NCBI GenBank assembly: GCA_038530555.1
Contig: JBCBCN010000011.1
Span: forward strand, 1 to 64,000
Reading direction: 5' to 3'
DNA from: HKCCE3408 sp038530555
Lineage (GTDB): Bacteria > Pseudomonadota > Alphaproteobacteria > Rhodobacterales > Rhodobacteraceae
DNA length: 64,000 bases
The position numbers and the translations under genes were made by a program. Every line of letters begins with the position of its first letter. The first letter of the stretch is position 1. The notes beneath the pieces are model-generated. The model made no database searches. It was not told the origin of the DNA and worked only from the letters and a program-made list of their open reading frames with translations. Shown in pieces: positions 50,493 to 59,205 of the stretch.

Positions 50493-52337
50493 ATGGAAAG
50501 CAGTGATGTGATACCGACGCAGATCGTAAAACAGATCACGGGCAAATGCACCGAAGGTCTCGTTTTGGCGCTTGCGTCGAATGAGGATGGTGCGGTGATG
50601 GAACTGCGGTGGTGCAACCGCGCCTTCACGCGCATCACCGGCTACACGCTGGAGGAGGTGAAGGGCCAACGCGGCACGCTTTTGATCGGGCCGGCCATGG
50701 AGCAGGGCGATCATCTGCAGATCATCGAGCAATTGATGAACTGGGAAGATTTCTCGATCAAGGTCGTCAGCAACAGCAAGTCCGGCCAGCCGGTCTGGCA
50801 GAAGATGAGTTGGGCGCATCTGACCGATAGCGAGAGCGGGGAGCGTTGGTGGCTGTGCTCGATCATCGAGCTTGATCCGCCCCAGGGTCTTGGCGGCCCA
50901 GCGGCGCCGGCACCCGGCCTTTTGGAAAGCGCGACCAACGCACAGCTTTTGGACAAGGTTGAGCGGCTCGAGCGGCAGAATATCCGGCTTTATGAGCTGG
51001 CGAAATCGGTGACCAAAGACGCCAATGAAGACGCGCTGACGGGGTTGTCGAACCGGCGTTATTTCGAAGTTGAGCTGAAGTCTTGGGTGAAGGAATTGCG
51101 CGGCAAGGGCCGTGAGTTCGCGGTTCTCTATATCGATCTCGACCGGTTCAAACTGGTCAATGATACGCTAGGCCATGATGCGGGCGACCGGCTGTTGATG
51201 ACGGTGGCGCAGATGCTGCGCGACCTGACCGAGCCCAGCGATCTGGTGGCGCGGCTGGGCGGGGATGAGTTTGTCGTCCTGCGTCCCTTGGGCGACAGCG
51301 CGCTCAGCATTTCTGCCCTGGCCGACGCGATCGTCCACCAGATGCAGGCGCCGGTCACATTCGAGGGGAAATCGACCTCCTGCAGCGCCAGTATCGGGGT
51401 TGCGATCGCCACCAATGCCATGGCGGACCCGGAGACGATTGTCGCCGATGCCGATGCCGCGCTTTACCATGCCAAAGCGCAAGGAAAGGGGCGTTGGTCG
51501 TTCTTCACCGAGAAGATGCACCAGACCTCGATCAAGACCAAAGCGCTGGCCTCAGATCTCCTATTCGCCTGCGACCGGCAGGAATTCGTGCCATATTTTC
51601 AGCCGCTTATCGATGCGAATTCTGGGCGGATCGCCAGTGCCGAGGTTCTTGTGCGCTGGCAACATCCCAAACGTGGCTTGTTGGCGCCGTCGGCCTTTCT
51701 CGATATCGCAGCCAATATCGGCATCCTAAAGCGCATCGACAAAATCGTCTTCGATAGCCTTGCTGAAAACCTTGCTATGTTCGACCGTGCCGGAGTCGAG
51801 TTGCCGCGCGTGGCGGTCAATGTCAGCTCTGGCCGTCTGGCGGAGACGAGTTTCATCCACGACATCAAAGCCTCGGGGATCGATCCGGGCCGGTTGACGG
51901 TGGAAGTGCTGGAATCCGTTTACCTTGAGCGGATGGGTGACGCGATCCGCTGGACGCTGGATGAGCTCGATGAGCTTGGCGTGATGATCGCGGTGGATGA
52001 TTTCGGCACCGGCCATGCCTCGGTGCAAGGATTGCTTAAAATCCGGCCCGATATTCTCAAGATCGACCGTCAATTTATCCAGCCTTTGGTGGCCGATGAA
52101 AGCTCGCGCGCGCTGGTCATCTCGATCATCGGGATCGGCAAAAGCCTCGGCATGAAGATCGTCGCCGAAGGGGTCGAGACTGAGGCCCATGCCCAATTCG
52201 TCACCGAGATGGGATGCGATTACTTGCAGGGGTTTTTCTTTGGCAAACCGATGCCGGCGGAAAGCTTGTGTGAGCGCATTCAGCAAAGCGAGGGCGTGTT
52301 TTGGGGCCGTCCGCTGATTGATGATTGCGCGGAATAG
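50493..52337 (+). CDS. PAS-GGDEF-EAL cyclic-di-GMP signalling protein
   Basis: The 614-residue protein has a PAS domain (residues about 10-120), a short coiled linker (LLDKVERLERQNIRLYELAK), a GGDEF domain with intact RLGGDEFVVL, and an EAL domain. The EAL motif reads AEVLVRW, while metal and catalytic residues are kept in NVSSGRL, VEVLES, AVDDFGTGHAS, ILKIDRQFI, AEGVETEAH and YLQGFFFGKP. Both activities may therefore exist. The cyclase inhibitory RxxD site is replaced by ExxD. No membrane segment is seen, so it is cytosolic. A TTG at 50469 is an alternative start. Confidence 0.88.
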   Translation: MESSDVIPTQIVKQITGKCTEGLVLALASNEDGAVMELRWCNRAFTRITGYTLEEVKGQRGTLLIGPAMEQGDHLQIIEQLMNWEDFSIKVVSNSKSGQPVWQKMSWAHLTDSESGERWWLCSIIELDPPQGLGGPAAPAPGLLESATNAQLLDKVERLERQNIRLYELAKSVTKDANEDALTGLSNRRYFEVELKSWVKELRGKGREFAVLYIDLDRFKLVNDTLGHDAGDRLLMTVAQMLRDLTEPSDLVARLGGDEFVVLRPLGDSALSISALADAIVHQMQAPVTFEGKSTSCSASIGVAIATNAMADPETIVADADAALYHAKAQGKGRWSFFTEKMHQTSIKTKALASDLLFACDRQEFVPYFQPLIDANSGRIASAEVLVRWQHPKRGLLAPSAFLDIAANIGILKRIDKIVFDSLAENLAMFDRAGVELPRVAVNVSSGRLAETSFIHDIKASGIDPGRLTVEVLESVYLERMGDAIRWTLDELDELGVMIAVDDFGTGHASVQGLLKIRPDILKIDRQFIQPLVADESSRALVISIIGIGKSLGMKIVAEGVETEAHAQFVTEMGCDYLQGFFFGKPMPAESLCERIQQSEGVFWGRPLIDDCAE

Positions 52338-52455
52338 CACGCGGTCTGAGCCTTTGGCAGCGGCTCTGGATGACCGGTTCGGGTGCAGCTTCGGTGGTGC
52401 GTATCGATGCATTGCCACCCTTCCCGGCGGCGGGTCTTCCAGCGCTTGGGCGGGC

Positions 52456-52722
52456 TCAGGCAGAGGCCAGTGTCGCCAATTCCGTGGCGCGACACAGGGC
52501 CTCTTCGGCACATGCAACGGCGGCATCCGCGGCGCAGACCTGACGCTGACCAGGGCCAACCTGAAAGAGACTTGGCGCGTATTGCCCGCTTGCCAGCGCC
52601 ATTGCGCAGGGGATCCATGAGCCCCCCGGCCCTTCGACACGGGCCCCGATGCGCACATTCACCGATCCAGGCGGCGGGGCGGCCACGCAAGCGTCCACAT
52701 TCAAGAGGGAATTGATGTCCAT
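52456..52722 (-). CDS. Small hypothetical protein
   Basis: This 88-residue frame starts with ATG after an AAGGA ribosome site (MDINSLLNVDACVAAPPPGS). It has no membrane segment or known motif. It carries five cysteines, and its sequence composition is more protein-like than that of overlapping frames. It is convergent with the GGDEF-EAL gene, about 120 bases away. No function can be given, and it may not be real. Confidence 0.4.
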   Translation of the reverse strand: MDINSLLNVDACVAAPPPGSVNVRIGARVEGPGGSWIPCAMALASGQYAPSLFQVGPGQRQVCAADAAVACAEEALCRATELATLASA

Positions 52723-53338
52723 GGGCGTTCCTTCAGCGATTTCGACGATAAATTGAGCATTCGTTAAAAGAATGGCGGCATTAGGAAAAATATATCAAAT
52801 TTGTCGTTTGCGTTTACAGCGCGCGGCGCCGAAAAGCACCAAATTTCGCGCGCTAGGGCCGCAATTTCCCTGCGGTCGAGGCGATCTCGCAGGGCGCTTG
52901 CATGCCGGCTTACAGGTGATCCCTGACGGCCATGGCAGTGCTCTTTCAGTGTCGTTTTGAGATTTACTGAGGCGGTTTGACACGGCCTTAAGCGGTGTGG
53001 CGCCGGCTCTGGCGCGACCGCACTCGTATGAGAGGCGGCAGCATGTTTGTTCGCTCAGCTTGCCAAGGCCAACGTGTAAATGAAACAACTAACCACTGAA
53101 ATTTTATAATGGATATAATGACCTGCGCGCAAACAGAGCGCCGAGAATTAGAGCAGATCGATCACAGCCTGAGCCACGTTTCGGAGCCCTGCTGCGGTCC
53201 GCCTTCGGGCATCAAATGACCTAGACCGGCGTCGACACGACTGTTTGCCAATAGGCAACATTTCGACAGTCAAAGTGGAATTGATAATCTCTTTACCTAA
53301 TGTTTAACCATTTGTTTACCCCTGGATGGGACACCTAG
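52723..53338. other. Gene-free stretch upstream of the GNAT-like gene
   Basis: About 616 bases without a convincing gene on either strand. Parts are A/T-rich, with TATAAT at 53105-53110 and 53114-53119 but no matching -35 element. It probably holds promoters for the flanking genes. Confidence 0.5.
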
Positions 53339-54184
53339 ATGAACACTCGGCAGCAAATTTCGTGGAAGGTGGGGATGGTACCGCGCAGTCTTTTTGCCTT
53401 GGCCAGATCGGTCTCAAGCCTTCTCAATCAGCTTGAAGACAATGGCATTTTCGTCGAAATCGGTGACGATTTCGCCCAGTATCGGGCGCTGCGTGTCGCG
53501 CAGACAGAACGCGGCGGCATTTATCCGATGTTTGACGCTGCGGCGTCTTACATCGATCATCGCAATGGCTTTTGGATCACCGGGCGCGACGCGGATGGTA
53601 CCCTGATGCATACGCAGGCGGTGTGCTTGCTGGATCTTCACGGCATAACTCTGGCCGAGCATCTCTGGACGCATCGCCACAAATACATCACGCCCAACAC
53701 CACCCCGGATCCCGATCAGACCTATTATGCCGGGCCGCGCGCGCTTGAGGCCATCACGGGCCGGGTTTGCTACCAGGGTGACTTTTGGCTGCAGGGGCGG
53801 GGGCTTGGCGGGCCGCGCAGCCTGGGCGCGACCGCGCTTTTGTCGCGGCTTTTGTTTGAGATCATGCATGCAAGCTGGCGGCCGGATTACGTCTTTGCGC
53901 TCGTGCCCAAAGCGCTGGGCGCCAAGGGTGCGGGGCTGCGCTATGGCTACAGCCATTGTGAGCCGGGTGCGTGGATCGGCCCTGATCGGCAGATCACCGA
54001 AGAGGACTTTTTCATTTGGATGAGCGCCGAGGACATTGATCACAAAGCGCGCGAAGACGTGGCCCGCCGAGCGCCTTCGGCATCGCCGCGCCCAGGATTA
54101 AACGGCGCAGGGTCACCGGGTCTTGGCACGGCCCATGCCCCAGGGACGCTGCATCCGGCGGCATCGCCGATTGTAGCGGGCTAG
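53339..54184 (+). CDS. GNAT-fold acyltransferase-like protein
   Basis: The 281-residue product is not recognised with certainty. Its centre follows the GNAT order: a substrate strand (GFWITGRDADGTLMHTQAVCLL), then GRVCYQGDFWLQGRGLGGPRSLG resembling the acyl-CoA pyrophosphate loop, a long helix (TALLSRLLFEIMHASW), the strand DYVFALVPK and GLRYGYSH in the place of the usual Y-x-x-GF. The last 50 residues are Pro/Gly/Ala-rich and look disordered. It forms a likely operon with the MFS transporter 26 bases downstream. A distant N-acyl amino acid or acyl-homoserine-lactone synthase relation is possible but unproven. Confidence 0.5.
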   Translation: MNTRQQISWKVGMVPRSLFALARSVSSLLNQLEDNGIFVEIGDDFAQYRALRVAQTERGGIYPMFDAAASYIDHRNGFWITGRDADGTLMHTQAVCLLDLHGITLAEHLWTHRHKYITPNTTPDPDQTYYAGPRALEAITGRVCYQGDFWLQGRGLGGPRSLGATALLSRLLFEIMHASWRPDYVFALVPKALGAKGAGLRYGYSHCEPGAWIGPDRQITEEDFFIWMSAEDIDHKAREDVARRAPSASPRPGLNGAGSPGLGTAHAPGTLHPAASPIVAG

Positions 54185-54209
54185 TCTGCAGGTTCGGGTG
54201 GGTTAGAAA

Positions 54210-55496
54210 ATGACGCATCGACCAAACGGCACGCTCGGGCCAGATCCTGCTGCGTCGGATGCAGCTGTGTCTGGGGGCGCTGTGTCTGAGGCCAGTATGT
54301 CCGGAGCCAGTATGTCCGGGGCCAGTGTGTCCGGGGCCAATAGGCGCCGGTCTTGGATGATCCTCGGCCCTACTGCTGCGAGCATTGCGTTCGTGCTGGA
54401 ACTGACACTGGTGCCGCTCCTCCTGCCGTCTCTGCAGCGCGATTTCGCTGTCTCGCTCGCCGATTTGGCCTGGGTTTTCAACGCCTACGGCATCGCAGTG
54501 GCGTGCGGCGTGGCGCTCAGCGCAAGCTTTGGCGACAGCTTTGATTTGCGCAAACTGGTCGCCATCGGCATCGCATTTTTCGCCGTTGGTGCGGCAGCGG
54601 TGGCCATGTCGACAAGCTTTGACATGCTGCTCGCTGCACGCGCACTACAAGGCTTTGGCGCGGGGCTTTTCACGCCGCTTCTGCCGATCCTTCTCACCCA
54701 AGCCGCGCCCAAACGCCCGGGCCGTGTCCTGATCGTTTGGGGCAGCATCTCGGGCTATATCGCGGCGATTGCGCCCTATCTGCACGGCCAGTTTTTCGAG
54801 CAGTTTGGCTGGCCGCCCGCCTTTGCGCTTCTGGCCGTGCTGGCAGCGCTGGCTGGGCTTGCGCTGTTTCTGACGCCGCGGCTGACCACGCCTGCCCAGG
54901 CGGCATCCCCCCTGCCGCCGATCCTCGAACGGGCCGCGCAGCTTTTGCGCTCGGGCGGGCTTTGGCTGATGTTTCTTTACGTATTCTGCACCTACGGCGC
55001 GGTAACATATTACCTGTTCATCGTGCCGGTTTGGTTCGATCAGGCGGGCGTCGATATCGCCCAGATGGGGTTTGTCCTGTCCTTGGCATGGTTGAGTTAT
55101 GCGAGCCTCAGCACAGCCTTGCGCAACGTGGTCGACGGCCCGCGCCTAAGCGCGGTCATGCTCTCGGCGCCGGGGTTGATCACGCTGGGTCTCATCTTCG
55201 CATATTTCTGCGAGGATGCGTATTGTCAGGTCTTGTCCGCGCTCTTTCTTGGGGCGGGGCTGGCGTGCTCCAACACGCCGTCAACGCAAGTGATCCTGAA
55301 GCTTGCGCCGGAGGGGATGCGCGCCGTTTCAACGAGCCTCGACATTACTTTCGCGCGGCTCGGCGGCGCGGTGACAGTGGCGCTTTTGGCCAGGAGCGGT
55401 CTGTCGCTGGCCCTCGTCGCGGTTGTTACGCTTGCCGTGGTGGCGGTGCTTTCGGGAGCGCTTGCCCTGCGCGCGGCCTCTACGCGCCCGGCCTAG
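54210..55496 (+). CDS. MFS efflux transporter with N-terminal pentapeptide repeat
   Basis: The 428-residue protein has about twelve membrane segments from ILGPTAASIAFVLELTLVP onward. It has the motif-A-like loop SFGDSFDLRKLV and the RALQGFGAGLF motif of drug:proton antiporters. The first 48 residues precede the first membrane segment and contain five A-S-M-S-G-like units encoded by 15-base repeats at 54261-54335. Several ATG codons in the repeat could start translation, so the exact N-terminus is uncertain. It may export a product of the GNAT-like gene. Confidence 0.78.
   Translation: MTHRPNGTLGPDPAASDAAVSGGAVSEASMSGASMSGASVSGANRRRSWMILGPTAASIAFVLELTLVPLLLPSLQRDFAVSLADLAWVFNAYGIAVACGVALSASFGDSFDLRKLVAIGIAFFAVGAAAVAMSTSFDMLLAARALQGFGAGLFTPLLPILLTQAAPKRPGRVLIVWGSISGYIAAIAPYLHGQFFEQFGWPPAFALLAVLAALAGLALFLTPRLTTPAQAASPLPPILERAAQLLRSGGLWLMFLYVFCTYGAVTYYLFIVPVWFDQAGVDIAQMGFVLSLAWLSYASLSTALRNVVDGPRLSAVMLSAPGLITLGLIFAYFCEDAYCQVLSALFLGAGLACSNTPSTQVILKLAPEGMRAVSTSLDITFARLGGAVTVALLARSGLSLALVAVVTLAVVAVLSGALALRAASTRPA
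54261..54335 (+). repeat. Five tandem 15-base repeats in the MFS gene
   Basis: The last three units are nearly identical: GCCAGTATGTCCGGA, GCCAGTATGTCCGGG and GCCAGTGTGTCCGGG (54291-54335). The two preceding units (54261-54290) are diverged. The repeat keeps the frame and encodes pentapeptides. Confidence 0.85.
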
Positions 55497-55595
55497 AGCG
55501 TCCGACCTTAAACTTGAGACGCAAAATACCCTGCCGCGCTTCGCGCTCTCTCGACATTTTGGTCAAATGATAAGTCAGGTTAAAGGTCGGACGCT
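55497..55595. repeat. Large imperfect inverted repeat between convergent genes
   Basis: GCGTCCGACCTTAAACTTGA (55498-55517) is inverted at 55575-55594 with 18 of 20 positions matching, around 57 bases that hold a GCGCTTCGCGC mini-hairpin. It could be a terminator, or a small REP/MITE-like element inserted at the ends of the MFS and transglycosylase genes. Confidence 0.65.
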
Positions 55596-56753
55596 TTAGG
55601 ACAACGCTTCGAGCAGGGCGCGCGAGGGCGTGCCGGTTTCGGGAAGTCCCACGCTTGCTTGATAGGCTCGGATCGCGGCCTCGGTATTGCGCCCGATCAC
55701 GCCGTCGGCGCCCTGCGTGTCAAAGCCCCGCTGGGTCAGTCGCTCTTGCAACAGCGTCCGGTCCGCCCGCGTCAGCCCGTTTTCATCTGGCGGAAAGCTG
55801 CCTTGGAGCGGGCCCGCGCCGCCGATCCGGTCGGCCAAATGCCCGACCCCGATCGCATAGGCGTTGGACGGGTTATAGCGCTTGATGACGCGGAAATTGG
55901 CCGTCGTGGCAAAGCGCGGCCCGCCGGGTTGCGGCTGGAGGACTTCGCCCGAAGGCGCGGCGCCGCCCAGGATCTCACCGCCCCAATTCAGCCCTTGCCG
56001 CCAGCCATGGCGTTCTAGATAGGACGCGGTCGTGGCCAGGGCATCGGTCGGATCAGCCGACCAGATATCGCGCCGCCCATCGCTCGCGAAATCCACGGCA
56101 TAATCCTGGAAAACCTCGGGCATGCATTGCGTATGGCCCATCGCGCCCGCCCAGCTTCCCGTCATCCGGCGCGGTGCGATATCGCCGTTTTGCGCGATCC
56201 GCAAAGCGGCGAGAAGCTGCGCCTCGAAATAGCGCCCGCGCCGGCCCTCATAGGCCAGGGTCGAGGTCGCCGAAAGCACCGGGATCAGGCCCTGGCGTTC
56301 GCCGTAAAAGCTCTCAAGCCCCCAGATCGCCGTGAGAATTTCCGGCGAAACGCCGAAGCGGCCCTCGATGGCATTTAGCGTCGTGCGGTGTCTTGCCAGC
56401 GCGGTGCGTCCCTTGGCCACGCGTTCATCGGAGGCCGCGATCGCGAGGTAATCCTCCAGCGTGCGGCGAAACTCGACCTGGTTGCGGTCACGGTCCACGA
56501 CGCCGGGTAGAAAGCCGGTGCCCCGAAGCGCGGAGTTCAGGACATCCGCCCGGATGCCCTGATCCATGGCGCGCGCGCGAAAGCTGGCCATCCAGGCGTC
56601 ATAGGCGGCGTTTGGTGCGGGCAGGAGGTCTGGCGGCAGACCGCCCGCGTCTTGGCCTGTGGCGCTCGGCAGACCGCCGGAACAGGCCGCTGCGCCGAGG
56701 CTGAGTGCGCCAAAGCTGAAACTGCGTCGCGTGAGGGCCATTGATCGATCCAT
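55596..56753 (-). CDS. Lytic murein transglycosylase (MltB-like) with peptidoglycan-binding domain
   Basis: The product (385 residues from the ATG at 56753) starts with a twin-arginine-like lipoprotein signal, RRSFSFGALSLGAAAC. It has an MltB-type SLT domain with the catalytic Glu in IWGLESFYGERQG and the AMGHTQCMPEVFQDYAVD substrate region. A C-terminal peptidoglycan-binding domain (ERLTQRGFDTQGADGVIG) follows. It cleaves peptidoglycan strands in the periplasm during wall remodelling. An ATG at 56738 is an alternative start. It is convergent with the MFS gene. Confidence 0.87.
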   Translation of the reverse strand: MDRSMALTRRSFSFGALSLGAAACSGGLPSATGQDAGGLPPDLLPAPNAAYDAWMASFRARAMDQGIRADVLNSALRGTGFLPGVVDRDRNQVEFRRTLEDYLAIAASDERVAKGRTALARHRTTLNAIEGRFGVSPEILTAIWGLESFYGERQGLIPVLSATSTLAYEGRRGRYFEAQLLAALRIAQNGDIAPRRMTGSWAGAMGHTQCMPEVFQDYAVDFASDGRRDIWSADPTDALATTASYLERHGWRQGLNWGGEILGGAAPSGEVLQPQPGGPRFATTANFRVIKRYNPSNAYAIGVGHLADRIGGAGPLQGSFPPDENGLTRADRTLLQERLTQRGFDTQGADGVIGRNTEAAIRAYQASVGLPETGTPSRALLEALS

Positions 56754-56801
56754 GGTCTCTGGGTTGGCTGGGGATAACACGATCTCACCGGGTCGCGACA
56801 G

Positions 56802-57689
56802 TCATTTTGCGTCCTCATCGGCCGGATACTGCGCGCCAGATAGCTCAGTCAAAAGCCAGTCGCGAAAGGCCTTTGCAGGGCTCGGGTCCGCTGCCTCACC
56901 TCCTGCGAGCGACAAATAATAGGCCTCCGCCGCAGGCAGTGTGCCGGGATGGGCGAGCTCGACCAGGTTTTGCACCAGGGCGTGGCGCGCGATCACCTGG
57001 GCCACGAGGGCCACACCGCCCCCATGCATAGCGAGGTTAAGCGCCATGCCGTAGGTGTCGGCGTAAAGCGTGGCGCGCGCGGGCCCGCCAAAGCGCTCGG
57101 ACCAAGCCTGCCAACCGCTCGAGGTGCCCACCGCTTCGATCCGGGGCAGGGTATCGAGGCGACCGGCTAGGCTCGGCGCTTTCACCGCAACAAGACCCTG
57201 GGGCTCGAGCCCAACGGCGCCTGGCCCGGCCTGTGCCCTGGTGCCAAAGCGGACTTGCACATCTGCGCGGCTGGCTTGGAAATCGTCGGGCCAGATTGCG
57301 CTTTGCAGGCGCAGTCGCAGGCCGGGATGCTCCCGGGTAAAGCGCGGCAGGGCGGGCGCGATGACCCACTGCGCGATGCTGACCGAGGCGGCGACGGTCA
57401 AGAGCCTCTCCCCCGGCTGCGGCGCGCCATAGCTGTCGGCGGCGGCGGCCAATCCGGCGAGCGCCTGGGCGACCTGCGGCAAGAGCTTGCGGCCCTCATC
57501 GGTCAGCGAAAGGCCCCGGGGGCGCCGCACGAACAGCGGCACGCCCAGCCTGGTTTCCAGCGCTTTGACCTGCTGGCTGACGGCCGATTGGGTCAGGCCG
57601 ATTTCCTCGGCGGCGGCGGTGAAGCTCAATGACCGCGCCGCCGCCTCAAACGAGCGGAACCAGGGCAGGGGCGGTAGGGATTTGGCCAT
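56802..57689 (-). CDS. LysR-family transcriptional regulator (GcvA-like)
   Basis: The 295-residue protein has an N-terminal LysR helix-turn-helix (SFTAAAEEIGLTQSAVSQQVKAL) and the substrate-binding domain of the GcvA branch (VRFGTRAQAG). It is divergent from the DUF1185-hydrolase-LLM-ALDH operon, with a perfect ATTAGTC/GACTAAT palindrome 15 bases ahead of its own start. It therefore probably activates that operon in response to a pathway compound. The effector is unknown. Confidence 0.87.
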   Translation of the reverse strand: MAKSLPPLPWFRSFEAAARSLSFTAAAEEIGLTQSAVSQQVKALETRLGVPLFVRRPRGLSLTDEGRKLLPQVAQALAGLAAAADSYGAPQPGERLLTVAASVSIAQWVIAPALPRFTREHPGLRLRLQSAIWPDDFQASRADVQVRFGTRAQAGPGAVGLEPQGLVAVKAPSLAGRLDTLPRIEAVGTSSGWQAWSERFGGPARATLYADTYGMALNLAMHGGGVALVAQVIARHALVQNLVELAHPGTLPAAEAYYLSLAGGEAADPSPAKAFRDWLLTELSGAQYPADEDAK

Positions 57690-57703
57690 GACAAAACCGA
57701 TCC

Positions 57704-57718
57704 ATTAGTCAGACTAAT
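57704..57718. promoter_or_regulatory. LysR-type operator (T-N11-A palindrome)
   Basis: ATTAGTC and GACTAAT are inverted around one A, giving a classic LysR site between the divergent LysR gene and the catabolic operon. Confidence 0.7.
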
Positions 57719-57793
57719 GCCAAAGCACATGGCGCATTCGTTTGTCAAAGGCAGCGGCTTCAGTAGGCTCAATGCGACCGAGGAGGATGTGCC

Positions 57794-58396
57794 GTGCAGC
57801 AGCCAGAGATCAGGAAATACGTCACCTATGCCGAGGAGGTCCTGATCGAGGGCTATCGCCCGGCGCCTGAGCCCTGGCGCCTATATGCGGTGGCCGCCGT
57901 GCTGACCAACCCCTGGGCAGGGCGGTTCATCGAGGATCTCAAGCCCGAGATCCAAGCTTTCGGGCCGGTTCTCGGCGCGGCGCTGACCGAGCGGATCTTG
58001 GCGCTTGCGGGCGGCGGCGCGGCGATTGAGGCCTATGGTAAGGCAGCGGTGGTGGGGTTGAATGGCGAGATTGAGCACGCATCTGGCCTCATCCACACCC
58101 TGCGCTTCGGCAATCATTTCCGCGAGGCGGTGGGCGCGAAATCCTATCTCAGCTTCACCAATACGCGGGGCGGGGCCAATGCGCCGATCATGGTGCCGTT
58201 GATGGACAAGAACGATGCCGGGCGCAGGTCGCATTACTTGACGATCCAGTTCGCAATACCCGATGCGCCGCGCGATGATGAGATCGTGGTGGCGCTGGGG
58301 GCCGCGCTGTCGGGTCGGCCCCATCACCGGATCGGCGACCGCTATCAAGACCTTAAGGATTTGGGCCATGACCTGGACGATCCAGCCGCGGTCTGA
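57794..58396 (+). CDS. AA_synth (DUF1185) family protein
   Basis: The 200-residue protein matches the 'amino acid synthesis' DUF1185 family, seen from VLTNPWAGRFIEDLKPEI, GKAAVVGLNGEIEHASGLIHTLRFG and the APIMVPLMDKNDAGRRSHYLT stretch. The GTG start is supported by AGGAGG seven bases upstream. The family's biochemical role is not established. Here it is first in an operon with a hydrolase, a flavin monooxygenase and an aldehyde dehydrogenase, pointing to a catabolic step on an amide, lactam or amino compound. Confidence 0.75.
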   Translation: MQQPEIRKYVTYAEEVLIEGYRPAPEPWRLYAVAAVLTNPWAGRFIEDLKPEIQAFGPVLGAALTERILALAGGGAAIEAYGKAAVVGLNGEIEHASGLIHTLRFGNHFREAVGAKSYLSFTNTRGGANAPIMVPLMDKNDAGRRSHYLTIQFAIPDAPRDDEIVVALGAALSGRPHHRIGDRYQDLKDLGHDLDDPAAV

Positions 58397-59204
58397 GCGA
58401 GCGGGGCTCGCTACGTTGGAGGCCGGGCCAGAGGGCGCGCCGTTGATCCTGGCGCTCCATGGTGTGGGGCTGCGGGCCGAGGCCTGGGGCGCACAGATCG
58501 CAGGACTGGCGGGGCGGGCGCGGATCGTGGCCCCCGACATGCCGGGTCATGGTGAGAGCGCGGTGGCGCCAGGCTGCACCACCATCGCGGATTATACCGA
58601 CCGGGCCGAGGCGGTACTGATGGCGTTGGGCGCGCCCGCTTTGGTTATGGGCCATTCCATGGGCGCGATGATCGCGCTGAAGCTGGCTGCGCGGCAGCCG
58701 GATCTGGTGCGCGGCGTGCTGGCGCTCAACGCGGTCTTTGAGCGGGACGCGGCGGCGACTGCGGCGGTGATGGCGCGGGCCGATGCGCTGGGTGGGGTGG
58801 CGCGGTCCGATCCGGCGCCGACGCTCACGCGCTGGTTTGGCGAGGCTGGGAGCTCCGAGCGGGACGCCTGTGCGGCTTGGCTGAGCGGCGTCGATCCGGT
58901 GGGTTACCGCGCCGCCTATCGCGCCTTTGCCAGCAGCCGCATCCCCGATCGCGCGGGCCTGTCTCGGCTGGCCTGTCCGGCAATGTTCATGACCGGAGCC
59001 GATGAGCCCAATTCCACGCCTGCCATGTCCCAAGCCATGGCCGCGCTGGCACCGCTGGGCCGGGCCGAGATCGTCAAAGGCGCGGCGCATATGCTCCCCA
59101 TGACCCATCCCGAACCGGTCAATGCCGCGCTTCTGGGCCGCGCTTCTGGCTGCCCTGGCGGAGGCCGCATGACCCAGCGAATATCACACCGGAAAGGCGC
59201 CTGA
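58368..59204 (+). CDS. Alpha/beta hydrolase
   Basis: The ATG at 58368 overlaps the previous gene by 29 bases and gives 278 residues. The triad is intact: nucleophile Ser in VMGHSMGAM near residue 101, Asp in TGADEPN, and His in KGAAHMLPM. The oxyanion HG motif is in LALHGVGLR near residue 31. It probably hydrolyses an ester, lactone or enol-lactone made by the monooxygenase encoded next. The substrate is unknown. Confidence 0.82.
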   Translation: MTWTIQPRSERAGLATLEAGPEGAPLILALHGVGLRAEAWGAQIAGLAGRARIVAPDMPGHGESAVAPGCTTIADYTDRAEAVLMALGAPALVMGHSMGAMIALKLAARQPDLVRGVLALNAVFERDAAATAAVMARADALGGVARSDPAPTLTRWFGEAGSSERDACAAWLSGVDPVGYRAAYRAFASSRIPDRAGLSRLACPAMFMTGADEPNSTPAMSQAMAALAPLGRAEIVKGAAHMLPMTHPEPVNAALLGRASGCPGGGRMTQRISHRKGA

Positions 59205-59205
59205 G

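Noticed and set aside
51726..52658. 310-codon open frame opposite the EAL domain
   Set aside because: It overlaps the conserved EAL motifs on the other strand and has no domain of its own.
52795..53088. 97-codon minus-strand frame upstream of the GNAT-like gene
   Set aside because: Composition is Arg/Cys-rich and irregular, with no ribosome site seen and no known domain.
53105..53119. Two TATAAT boxes as a promoter
   Set aside because: No reasonable -35 sequence lies 16-18 bases upstream, and both are more than 200 bases from the gene.
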